Shown: piece after piece, positions 12,401 to 25,900 of the stretch
Layout of the letters: each line of letters begins with the position of its first letter
Numbering within the stretch: position 1 is the first letter of the stretch
Assembly (NCBI GenBank): GCA_032622095.1
Contig: CP136061.1
Location: 253,159,582 to 253,223,581 of the forward strand
DNA: 64,000 bases
From: Siphonodentalium dalli
Lineage: Eukaryota > Mollusca > Scaphopoda > Gadilida > Siphonodentaliidae
Direction of reading: 5' to 3'
Notes under the pieces: generated by a model
Database searches by the model: none
What the model was told of the DNA's origin: nothing
What the model saw: only the letters and a program-made list of their open reading frames with translations
Made by a program: the position numbers and the translations under genes

Positions 12401-15400
12401 GATCTGGAGGTGACATTTAGCACCGGCGGAACCACAAATTTACATACCCACGAAAAAGTCATAAATGGCTGAACCACGAAAATTGATACCAACGAATTTA
12501 AAGCCATTCACGTATCTAGTTTATTAATTATATATTAATATTTTTAATTGTGTAGCTGTTTTTTCCCCACAAAATTAACACCAAAACAAAAAAACAAAAT
12601 TTATATTTACGGGTCCATTTCAAGATTTAAATATTGCTATTCAATTTTTCAAGAGTGCTATGCAATCTCCAGTTATGAATAGCAGTTTGCTATGCAAAAT
12701 TTAAAAAGTAAATCGGGGCCCTGTGTATGGAGTTATAATTAGTGTAATATAGTTCACAATGACTAATTGTAAGAAGAGCATGAGTATCAGCTAATCATTT
12801 TCTTAATTGGAGTCATCTACTTCATGTTGTAAGCCCGCAAGTCACTTTTAACACATTACACAGATATGTTAGAGCTCACTGCACACTGATATCCAACACA
12901 TATCTACTATGGACATGTTTGTAAAATAAAAATATATATATTTGTTTTCAGATTTATTTTTTCGGAAGTGTTTTTTGTCATAACATCAGGCCTAACGCGG
13001 CCTTTTTTATTCAATACGGCGGGGCCTGAGAACCAAAACTTTTTTTTTTTGGCCTACACTATTAAACTTTTTCAGCACTCAGGATTTATTTATGAATTGA
13101 TAAATAGAAATAATAACAAAACTAAAGTAACAACTCCCAAGTGAAAATACATTCCTAGTGTCCAGATGGCCTGTTTTGGTATATCGTAAGTTTTAGTTAA
13201 GCGAGTTAAATAGTACTTGTAAGTTTTAGTTAAGCAAGTTAAATAATACTTGTAAATTTTCCTTGTCTTCCTTGAAAAGTGCTTAAATATTATTTTGAAA
13301 ATTCAGTGGGAACTCTGTTCTGCCTTTTGATTTCAGGGAGATAGAGGAGCCTAATATTGACGGACATAAGAGAAACGACCTATGGAAGCTGTTGTTCCTC
13401 TACCTCGATAGTCTGCAGGAGCTGTTTGAGTCAAACGCTTCCCTCAGAAACAATCAGCATAAGCTTCTCGGTGAATTACCCCCTCATAACCCTTTATTAC
13501 CCCCTCATAACTCTGATTGTTATCCTCCTCCCTATTTTCCACCCTTCTGATTGGCCCATGTTCTGTCACGTGCCGGGCGACAAATCACACTGTCGCCCGC
13601 TGACCCGGGAGACATTGTTTTTGTCGCCCGCCTGATGTTATATTACAAGAATATCTCCAAACACACACTGCAGTAACTCATCTATTTCACTAAAAATCAT
13701 AGATCTTATATACCCCACGGATTCGCAATACACACCAGTTGTGGTGTTTGCTAATTTGCATATATTTAGTGTACACTAATATTCGAACTTTTAAGTTGAT
13801 GCATACGTTTGTCACGAATGAATGGTACTGTGCGCTTATCCTCCGCGATGTCTGCAATGTGATCATAGAAGTATTTTATGTGAGGATCGCCATGAGCACT
13901 GACAGATATGGTTGTACATTAATGAAGTTGACAACTTCCCAATAGCTTTCGGGGAAGACTGTTATGAAATGAACATCGCGAGTAAATTGCGCGCACAAAG
14001 CGACATTGAATATGCCACATTGCAGAAGACGAGAACATACCTATATGGCTTATTGGTTTACATTGCATGGACCAATATTGACGATTTAGCCACGAAAATG
14101 ATCGTAAATAAACGCGGATTATCAAACACTTAACGGCTTGACTATCGTTTATGCAACAGAAATCCTATGGGACGATAGGTAGTTACTGAAAATATACATA
14201 ATCGGAAAAGAAAGCACTCGTGACTCAGTGCAACATCGTGTGTGTGGGTGGCAAGGATATTTTATGTGGTATAATCGGATAACAAAACAGTTGTTGCCCT
14301 TCTTCTCGGGAGACATTGAGATTTGTCACCCGCTCGAGAACGGAAAGTCTCCCTCGGAGCTTCGCTCCTCGGGAGACATTCCGTTCTCGAGCGGGTGACA
14401 AATCTCAATGTCTCCCGAGACAAGGGGCGACAACTGTATAATATTAACCCTTTATTACCCCCTCATAACTCTGAATATTAACTCTTTATTACCCCCTCAT
14501 AACTCCGATTATTAACACATAACTCTGAATATTAACCCTTTATTACCCCCCTCATAACTCTGAATATTAACCCTTTATTACCCCCTCATAACTCTGAATA
14601 TTAACTCTTTATTACCCCCTCATAACTCTGAATATTAACCCTTTATTAACCCCTCATAACTCTGAATATTAACCCTTTATTACCCCCTCATAAATCTGAA
14701 TATTAACCCTTTATTACCCCCTCATAAATCTGAATATTAACCCTTTATTACCCCCTCATAACTCTTGAGTATTAACCCTTTATTACCCCCTCATAACTCT
14801 GAATATTAACCCTTTATTACCCCCTCATAAATCTGAATATTAACCCTTTATTACCCCCTCATAACTCTTGAGTATTAACCCTTTATTACCCCCTCATAAC
14901 TCCGATTATTAACACATAACTCTGAATATTAACCCTTTATTACCCCCTCATAACTCTGAATATTAACCCTTTATTACCCCCTCATAACTCTGAATATTAA
15001 CTCTTTATTACCCCCTCATAACTCTGAATATTAACCCTTTATCACCCCCTCATAACTCTGAATATTAACCCTTTATTACCCCCTCATAAATCTGAATATT
15101 AACCCTTTATTACCCCCTCATAACTCTTGAGTATTAACCCTTTATTACCCCCTCATAACTCTGAGTATTAACCCTTTCATGACAGGAGCCTCGCTTGTGC
15201 ATCATTAAAGACCATGTGCCAGTGCATTCTCTTATATATGCGGGTCTCCAATAGGGAGCCTCACATATACAAGAGAATGCACTGGCTTACAAGGTCAACA
15301 TAAATATCGTAAAGCCAATGTATTCTCTTATATATATGAGGCTCCCTATGGGAGCAAGACTATTAAAAAACATTACGCACGGTTTCCCTTTGTTTTAACC

Positions 15401-18400
15401 CTTTCAGTGCCAAGTCCGATTTTTGTATCAACCCGCATTTACTTGATTATTTTTCAAATTTATTGATTATAATAATGTGATACAATGATAATCAATAAAT
15501 TTGAAAAATGATCAAGGAAATATGGGTTGATACAAAAATCGGACTTGGCACTGCAGGGGGTAGAGGAATGGGGCCGGTAGCTGTCAAGGGGAAAAATCCA
15601 GGTAAAAGTAGCCTGTTTTAGCACTGATTGAACTACTTTCGTTATATCGGCCAATAGAATCGTGTGAGAGTAGAAATGGCAGATTGTTTTGTTCCATTTC
15701 TGCCCAAGTGCCAAGCTATATCAAACCTTATACATGTACCTGTAACTTTAAAACTAGTAAATTTATTAGATATAAATTAATTTACGAAGTAAAGAACACC
15801 AGTAATTTGGATCCCGAGTTAAACGTGCTCGTTAATGTTAAAAGACTCACTGTGGAAGACCCAGCAGATATTACGGATGCATAACGTATCGGAATATATT
15901 TTAGCAGCTGCAGTGTAAATATAGAAGGCTGATTACATATCTGGCCGATGAGTATTCTTTGTGGGCAGTGGTAAGATGCCTTGATGCCCGGTGCGGCTAC
16001 TCCCACATTTCTCTCTCGCTCTATTACAAAGTGAACAGAATATTTTGCGGTATAAAACATGACAGGTACGATTAAAATACTGCTCTTTTGCATAACATAA
16101 CTGGGTACTAACTGCAACGTAACTAACCAGCCTCAAAGGCATAGCTTCTAGCGATGTCAGTTCCGATCACTTCCTGTTTCAATTTTCTGTATTACAACGC
16201 GTTTAGAGTGTGTACACTCACAAGAAATGAAGCAAATGTGAAACAATCTGCTGGGGCGATCAATTTAGAAACAGAATAAAATAGTTATTTTCATAAATGT
16301 TATATCCTAAAGAGCAGCATGCAACTTCATTCTTTTATATAAGTCACTAAGATAAAAATGATTTACGTTATAATTATGAACAATTAATTTACGGCCAGTT
16401 GATGGTCGCATTTGAATGTGACAATCTCGGCCAAACTCACATGACTTCTGTTAGGCCCCTGCAAATATTTGATATTTGTTTTGTTATTCGATTCGAATTC
16501 GATTCGACTTTGAAACAATGAAGAGTAATGTAATGCATTTATCATTAATATTTAAAATATCAACGACTGAGAAGTATAAAAATTAGATACAGTCACAAGT
16601 ATTCCCTCAAAATGTGCTATTTTAAGTTAACTTTAATTGTTCTAACCCTCTTGTTTCGCGACTGAATATAACAGTTTATAATTTATTCCGAGGACATTCA
16701 GTTGGAGATGGAATGATATTTCACAATTATGTTGAACAGTATGTCACACTATTAGACTATTATCTTTTCATTATTTGATTGTGTTTGCTCAGTTTTGATT
16801 TGCTGTGACAGTTGTAATGTCATTCCAGAAAGTGCAGGTCAAAGCCCTTTAATCAAATGCCTGTTTTATTTTTGAGAAAGTCCTGATAGCGTAATTCTGC
16901 AATGGTCCATCTCCTATTCCGCGTTTTGAATCAGTAAAGTGTAGAATTCCCCATTAGTGAGTAGTGACGTAATTCAATTCCAGTTGTTTTATTTACCACG
17001 CACTTAAATTGATAAAATAGTATTTTCCGAGAAATGATGTCTTTATTTGTTGATCCACCGTTCAAAAAAAAAGATGACTATGTGTTTTATTAAATAGATA
17101 ATTCTGACATTCTGATGAAAATGGGAAACATATCAGAATCTTATCATTTCGGCGACCAAGATTATGTAATATTCGATTCGATTCATTTTCAAATTTTTCA
17201 GGAGCTATTCGGTTCAAAATTTTATGCTATGAAAACCACTATTCGCCAGGGCCTAACTTCTATATGTGCAAATGTGACAACCAAACAACCTTTCATGAAT
17301 TAATATAATTTGTTCACAACAGATAATCATTTATTGTAAACAACAAACATTCACTCATTTTCATTTATAAAAAAACAGACTATCATATGGGATACAGTTT
17401 AGCGCTAAACAACCAAGTGAGGCAGTGCTGTCAAAAACTAAAGGGAGATAATATTTCTTCCAAAATGGTGGCATCAAGTTACCAGCATAATTGCTTGCTC
17501 GGGTTAGTTTGAGATGCCATATCTCCGATCGTGTGGAGATTTGCACTGAACTTTACACACGAATAGAGCAGCTCTCTTTATGCAAATGCCTTTTTGTTAT
17601 GCAAGAGTATCCTTTCCCTTTAATTAAAGATATGATGATCAATTGAATATTGTGAATTGGCATTCAATAGCGATGTTTTTAACTGAATATTTTTATAGGT
17701 GACGGCATCAATAAGCTGTTATCCGTATGTACAGAGAATGAACTGAGGCGATGTCTGTCTGTGATCCAAATGATTCTCGAAAGAGTCAGGTAAGGTTATG
17801 TTTGCTTTTATTTGGCATTGTATCTCAAAATCTTACAAATGTTTAAAGTGATGTGAAACACTCCAGTTGGGTGATTAAATAGAAATGGTGAATAATCTTC
17901 CTCATAGTAGTTATATTTTCCAAATATTTTATCCATATTGACAAAACACATCGTCATTCTTATATATTAATGAATTTCAGTGCCTCTCGATGGCGAAAAC
18001 ATTTTCATAAGTTTATCGACGATAGTTGCATCTCGATTCTAGAAGTAAATATTTACATTTGAGCGGAGTTCGGACGATGTTTTCTATGGAGTGGTACTGT
18101 CGATTTGCTTCAGAATTTTGGCTATATTAGTAGAATGTTACATTCCCCCAGTTGGTTTGGAGCCTGCATACTAACTTATCAGTTTCACATACCCGAACAA
18201 GTCTATAATATGTCTTTGAGCTAACTATGTTTACTTTTCTGATGGAGGATACTATATGCATTGATGTACATTGAAATGTTTAAAATTCCTAAACATAAAT
18301 TACATGATAGTTTTTCTGTGTTACCATATCTGGAAAATTGTACCAAGAAACAGTTTTTGAGGTGACAGTTTCTTCAAAATTGGTAAATATTTTGAGTTGG

Positions 18401-19925
18401 TATCTATATATACAATAGCCTAATGCCGACGCTAATTAATGCTCTTTTAATTTTTCAGTTGAGTGCAAATCTGATAAGAACATTTAAAAGATCAAAATAT
18501 GCGCGAAGCGCGGTCTGTTTAAGATCATATAATGTCCGCAAAGCGCACAAAGGGGCCAAATAAAGGCTCCCGCATGGAACTGTTTCAGTTAGTATATTAA
18601 TAAAGTAAAATATCTTGATTGTTGCGTTCCATATGAGCATGCATGTATGTGGGTTGGGGGGGGGTGGAAAATACAGTTTTATTAAATAAAGTGTTCCTAC
18701 AAATAGGCCGCAGTGCAGGGGCCTGCATGTGATCCGTAGGCTGTATGCTGAATACAGACTCCAAACGGGGTCCGTTTACGATCAAAATGTGCCGCAAGCT
18801 CCCTTCGTCGCTGAGTAAAGGCTCCCGAATTGAGTATGTTTCAGTTAGTATGTAGTAATATTTAAAGTAATATGCTAATTTTGTTTCTTTCAATATGTGC
18901 ATGCGCATATGTGGGCTGGGTGTGTAAAAATACTGTTTTTAGTGAAATAAAGTGTTCCCTCGCGCATCCAGTGACAAAAAAGAAAAGCATGACCATTCCT
19001 TTTCTAACATATAAATTAGAATTAGTTCATGACCGCGGACAATAGAACGTAACAAAGAACATTTATATACCTGTCATTTTGTGACGGGCAACCCCCTAGT
19101 TAGGGTATAATACACATGTATTACCCTATTTTGATTATGAGGTTGTGACAAAATGTTAGACTTGCAATGAACTTTGAAGCCTCTTGTTTTAACCCTCTTT
19201 CAGACAGATACATAAAGCTGCAGAGAATGAAACGGAGTCAACAGCACAGAACACCGCAGGTATGTCAATATACACTAGAAAGCAGGGTTCGCTCTGCCGC
19301 TTGCCAAATTTGCCATTGGAAAAAATATTTTCATTTGGCAGCAATTTTGGCAAGTGAGTTTTTAGCTCACCTGAGACGAAGTCTCCGGTGGAGCTATAGT
19401 CATCACTCCTCGTCCGTCGTCCGTCCGTCCATCCGTCCATCTGTCAACAATTCTTTGAACATCTTCTCCTCTGATTCCATTGGACCGAATTGGTTCATAT
19501 TTGGTGTGGATATTCCCTAGGTGACTCTCATTCAGATTTGTTCAAATGAGGTCACTGGGTCAAATAGTTGCGAAGCTAGGACCATAACTCTTTTCTACCA
19601 TAGTAATTCTTACAGCGACTTATTCTCGAATTTCATTGGGCCGAATGGATTCATGTTTGGTACAAAGGGTCCTTGGGGGACTGTGGTTCGGATTTGTTCA
19701 AATGAGGTCACTGGGTCAAAGGTGGGCGGAGCCAGTGACATAACTCAAAAAAAATAAAATGTCAAATTCAGATTTTTGGAATTTTCAGGGCGACCTTTCT
19801 CAATTTAACAAACAAAAAAATTATTTTTTAAACATGTTATAAAATTTGAAAATTTGAAAAAAGTGACACCATTATAACATCTGCAAATGTAAATTTACTC
19901 TTTAATGAAATTATGGAAACATTCC

Positions 19926-19966
<41 letters not shown>

Positions 19967-22900
19967 CACATGGCCCAGACCCACCCCCACCCTGCCATCA
20001 ACCAACATCCCTTCCAAGCCATATCACCTCCAATTTAATTAATACCTCTTCTCACCACAGAAGCATATATATCTGCAAAGACACAGGTCATTAATTTAGA
20101 TTAGAATAATAGATGCTATCTGGCTGGTTTATGTAAACAAACTGGTGCTCCCAAGGTTAGGTGGTGATTGATAGGTTTCCCTGACATACAATGGTGTTGT
20201 GAATGGCTTAGATTTCTTCAAGTCTGGAAATAGTGTGTCTGAAATTTACAGAATGAGGTCCCCAGAGGGTGAATTTAGTGTTGCTACCCCATACAGCATG
20301 CTAGCATCATCAAATACAGCCTCCAGGGACCTAATTCTGCTTAGGCCTCATCTTCTGGGAAGTATCCTAAGTATCAAATAGAAAGTTTGTTTTAGTCACT
20401 TTTTTCCACTTGTTCAGTTTCAATGTCCCCCTAATTTTCAGAAGATAAAATGCATAATTGAGGTGCTCAATGGGTGTGTATCACCAACTTCAACTGTAGG
20501 ACTTCAATCTGTTCCTAGGTTTTTATTGGCCATTGAGGCCTAATCAGATTGAGGATGAATTTAGTGACGCTAGCCTGCCTTACGGAATATTGTCATTAAA
20601 TTCACCTTTTGGGGACCTAATTCTGCGAATATCAGACATACTAAATTCAGGTTTGGCCATTTCATATTATTTTCTTAATCACCACTTATCCAGATGAAAT
20701 CATACCACTATTCTTCAAAGAAAAATTGGGGGGTATATATTGGATTAAATTTGTCTTCTATCTGTCAGGCTTCCATCCGGCTGCTTGTTGGGATGTCTAT
20801 CCATCCATCTATCAACAATTGTTTTCTTCTCCGTATTAAAGACGGAATGTGTTTATATATTTCAGTGTGCATGATCCCTAAGTGTCTCACAATCAGATTT
20901 GTTCAATTAAGTTCATCAGATCAAATACATGTAGGTGCGAAGCCAGGGCCATAACTCTTTCCCTCCATAGTAATTCTTAAAACAGTTTTTACTCAAGAAC
21001 CATTGGCCTATATAGCTTATATTTGGTATGGAGGGGACTTGGGTGACCGGGGTTCAAATTTGTTCAAATGGGGTCATTTTTAGGAAATGAGGTCCCCAGA
21101 GGGTGAATTCGGTGATGTTAGTCCACCTTGCGGAATACTTTCATTAAATTCCGCTGTTCCAATATTAATTTCATAACCACCACTTATCCAGGTGAAATCA
21201 TTCCCTGATTTTTCAAAGAAAAATTGGGGGGTATATTGATATTACTAGATGAATGGATCTCATAGATGGGGATTCCCATTTGTTCTAATAGGGGCAGAGA
21301 TAAGAGATTTAACTCTCCTCTATGCTGTTTGGGACTGGTATAATAATATTGATTTCCAGACCGCCTGGGTTGGGGCAATGGGAAAGGAGTGTAGAGGGTG
21401 GAGATTTGACCCCCTACTTTAATCAAAAGTTAAACAGTTAAACATTTCATGCCTGATACTACATTAGTTGTTGATTAGATGTTCACACCAAAAATAAGTT
21501 AGAATTGTTCTCGTAGTTTGGTTTGATTTTCTAACATGTATGTTTTTAAACCATCAGTCTATATGTTCCTACTTCAGGTTAAACTGTTGGACCGAATTGG
21601 CCACAAATTTTAACTTTATGGGGTGTGTCAGGTTGGTAATTTTCAAACATTTGAGAGCTTGAAGTACTGTTACCAGTCGTAAAATTCAACCTAAGAGGAA
21701 CGTACAAAAGTATATTTCCGCTAAAGGAAGCCGTTCACACTGAACTATATGGATAGATGTCCTGCATTTGTAAAACCATAGTAGAAAAGGGGTTAACTTT
21801 TTTGTGGTCGTCTACGGTACCTCACGGTCTTTAGTGGCTTGCTCGTATTAGTCACGCATGCGCAGTCCCCATATAACCGACTTAATTCGCCAGTTTATTT
21901 TCTGCTACCACAGAGAGAAGTCATAAGGGAGTATTGTTCCGAATTTGTCGTTTAACAACTAGACAACAAATTCAATTTATCGATACAATAATTACTGGTC
22001 GCCTACGCGTTAGTTTAAAAAAAAGAAAAACTATGATTTAGATGTGTTGGTCGACGCTTGAATTTATCAGACAAAATGGTGTCTCCTTCCGGAATACAAA
22101 CATAATTGCTTTCCTTCCTGTGTAGGTTTACTGAAAAGAAGCAGGGGGGGGTCTGGATTACTACGATTCTGGATATGGCTCTTAATTGGGACACAAAAAT
22201 TACAAATCATGGGTGCTCCCGCTCCGGTTTGCATTCTCTAGAGTAAGGCAAGAGGCTTATCGTCACTCTGACGGTGTTTACTCATGGTTTCACTATCTAA
22301 AAATATATTTGAAGATACTTTGGTTTGAACAACCTTTCCCCTTCTTGATTCAATTATGTGAATGATTCCAGCCTGACAGGTATTTAGAGTCGTGGTGACT
22401 TGACCCCTCCAGGTAACTGGTCCACTGGCAATAACTGGCGACCGTGGCCTGGATGACGCTCCCCAATGAATAACGATATAATAGCAGTGGTATTCCAAGA
22501 CGAGGAAGGTGGGGGGAGACATTATTTATGACAAGTAACCATATCAAATGTGAGCTTGGTACAAGAACAGGCTTTACATCCAATACAGCATGTATTGTTC
22601 ATAAAGGGCATGGTAGGTATTTTGAAGGTATTCATGGACTAGTTGGTGTCTCAATGAATTTTAAAATATATACGTGTCCCGACCTTTCATACCGTTGATA
22701 TGGCGAATATACTTCACACATGAATGAAGCATATTTACATGGAAAGCATTTATATTGCCATGTGGGCCACGACCACTGCCAATAGCCTTTCCGACAAGAG
22801 GCCATCAGCATGGCTCTTCATACTTCTATTGCCCATATCAATTTGATTATCTGGCACATAGACAATAAAACAGGCAAAGACGTTTGCGCTGTCCAGCTAA

Positions 22901-25900
22901 GCTTTCGAGGAAGCTCATTGACCAGCATTACCGACCTTTCCTAAGACGCAGGCAGGGGACCACCCCGTTCGAGTGGCATCCCATCCACATGGCACAGATG
23001 CCTGATCATAAGGGCCTGAAGCCATGCTGCCAACTGCGCATTTCGGTCTATGCTGTCCTCTCTTCCTTAAACATGCCATAAGCGGGACCACTTAGGTCGG
23101 GGGAGTTCCTCTCTATCTTGGCTCTTCAAATTAAAATAAAACAACATTATAAAGGTATGTGTATCCTTTACTAGGAGAATGATAATTTCTTTCCTTTCCT
23201 TCCTAGGGGAGCCATTTTTAGAGCGGGTCTTCCCCTAGTTTGCTGCATGCTTCAGTCTAACCGACCTATCACACACCTAGGTCGTTCTGCTGCATGTTTG
23301 GGGGGGCAGAGGCTCGGACCTGAATATTCCGTATGGTGACCGTGAAAATTTACCTTTGTTCATCATCTGACTACATGTTACATCATTTGAACTGATTTCG
23401 GTTGTAGAAGGCGCACCTTCATTTCTTAGAATCGGATCGCGGTGGGTATTCCGCTGGGAACGCGGACTGCTCTCAGGTGCCTAGTGGCCGTGATGGCCTA
23501 ATAATAGTAATGTGTGTGGATTTAGGCTGAACTTGTGATTGCACATTTTGCTGTCTGTCTCCATTCCAAAGGATGGTGCTCGTTGGGAAATTTCTCCAAA
23601 ATTAATACTCGTACCGACACTATTGTTTTGGCACCTGAGAGTAGCGGTTTGCTTTCTCATCGGATGCTCTGGTCACCTGCGGTGTTCGGCCATGTTCTCT
23701 GAAGGGCTATATATATATCTTTAATGATACATTGGATTGTGCCAGCAGGGATCTCTGCTCTGGCTCCGACCATTGGATTGTTGGGCGCAGCTTTAGTAGG
23801 GTCTTCTGACATGATCTCATGATGACTTATATATCACCATGATATATCTATTATATCATTTTATATATCTATATATGCGAAAGATTTGTGTCACCGGGTT
23901 TCTGTAATGATATCTTGTAAAACGGTGATACATAGGTACCTCAGAGACATGAGACATGTTCTCTGTGGGGTTGTATATCTATATTTAGTGATACGTTGGA
24001 TCATGACAGGGAGCTGTGATCTGGGTCCGCCCATTAGATTGATGGGCGCAGCTTTGGAAGGGCCTTCTGATATGGTCTCATGAGGAAAACTTAATATGTA
24101 TATCCCCCGGATATATATATTATATCATTTTATATATATATATACGCAATGTGTATATTGTGATACATAGGTACCTCAGGGACATGTGAACGTGTGATAA
24201 CTGTTCTAAGGGCAGGACCAGTTCAAGCTCCTCCGGTAAATACGTCTCGACGGTTTAACCAATTCGTGGGGATACGTCTGGTGGAGCTGCAGGGGTACTT
24301 GGGACCTCCAGGCCATTTGGCCCCCACCAGACGCTAGCGGTTCTGGGCGCTAAAGCTGCCAAAAATCGCGTGCGTACGTATCGACACCGGCTGGATGGCC
24401 TTAGGTAGCTTAAGCGTAGGGCAGGGGCCGTACCCATGAGGTAAAGCGCCGAGTCCCCCTGGTCACGATCGCAGAACGAAATGACGACACGGCCTTGCCT
24501 GCCACTCCTCCGTGAAGGGATCGGAGAAAAATGACCTCTCCCCACCCTCCAGCTTGGCCAGGATATTAGCTTGGGCATGACCACCTGCAGCATGCGATGG
24601 TGGGGGCTCCCTCTGATCCGATGGCTTGACTCGCTTATAGTTGTATAACCCATTTGGGCTAATGGGCTCTCCATTTGATACCTGTGCCATAGATTGGGCA
24701 TCAGGTTATCTGCCATTTGCATTGGTGAACAGCAGTTAGTTAAACTCCTAATGTTGGTTGTCTTGCCATCTTTGGAGTGGGCCTCCTCCTGTGCAGGTCG
24801 TTATGTCGCTAAGGCGGAGAGGGAGTTAGTCTCCTCGAATCTCGAATCGGCTGGATTCTTAGAACTGACGGATGAAGAACAGAGAATTGCTCGGTTCGCT
24901 CGCAATTCTGAATTGAATGGCACCACCTGGGATGTTGCTTCCAAAAACAAGGGGGGGAGGTACATGTTTGGGCAATATAGCACTCTAATTATATGAGTTA
25001 TTTCACGTACCTAATCATAACAGATTCATTAAAGAGTTCATATTTAGGTACAATCTGTTTTAGAAGAGTGCATTCCCTCCAAAATTTGGCTATTAACTTT
25101 ATTGCTCGTGCCTCCTCCTGGGCTTGCATTCTAATCCATATAGTTCAGTGTGAACGGCTTCCTTTAGCGGAAATATGATATTTTTAAAAATATAATATAT
25201 ATTTCCTTAAAGAAAGCCTGAACACTGAACTATCATAGGGCCCTCCCATGGCGGTGCCATTCCCAACCCCGCAACTCGCCAATCTCCTGATTGAGTTGAA
25301 AATAAACTGGCCTTTGAGTAATTGAACCGGATATTTAGCTCTGTTTGTTGTTATTAAACATGCTTGTTACGAAACAATATTAGAAACGCAAATATTATCT
25401 TCCCATTAAATGTGACAACAGGTGATAAAACGTTAGTAGACTGGTCCATCTACACGTTGAGAACGATATTATTATGGTCATTCTTTATAGTGGAATACAT
25501 TAGTTTATAAAATTATATCAAAAACAATGTTCTCCTTACATTTTCTTAACCTGGGAAAGTATAATCCATGCTTTAAACTATGGGCATTATCCCCATAACG
25601 AAAATAAAAAATAAAAATAAAACCCTCGCTCCCTCATCGATTCTCAAAAAAAATTGCCCGAGAATCAAAACCCTTTTTTTTTTTGGCCTTAGATATAGAT
25701 TTTTTAAATCTATTATTTTTCACCACTAATAATTTAGTGGCCCAGTAAGTAAACAGTCGACGAGAAGACAGTCTCGGACCAAATTGTGGATGAAGATGGA
25801 TAACTAAAAACAAGTGGCTTTTTTGTGTCAGATATTTATTTGACAAAGTGGCAACATTTCGTTGAACAAAATAATGATAAATAACAGGTTTTGGGCATTT

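Noticed and set aside
13471-15176. CRISPR-like array
   Set aside because: Units are contiguous without unique spacers, and the context is an animal intron.
22238-22583. DIRS RNase H or recombinase in the minus frames
   Set aside because: I looked for the expected motifs (a WGA-type RNase H strand, YREKT-like recombinase residues) and could not find a convincing set.
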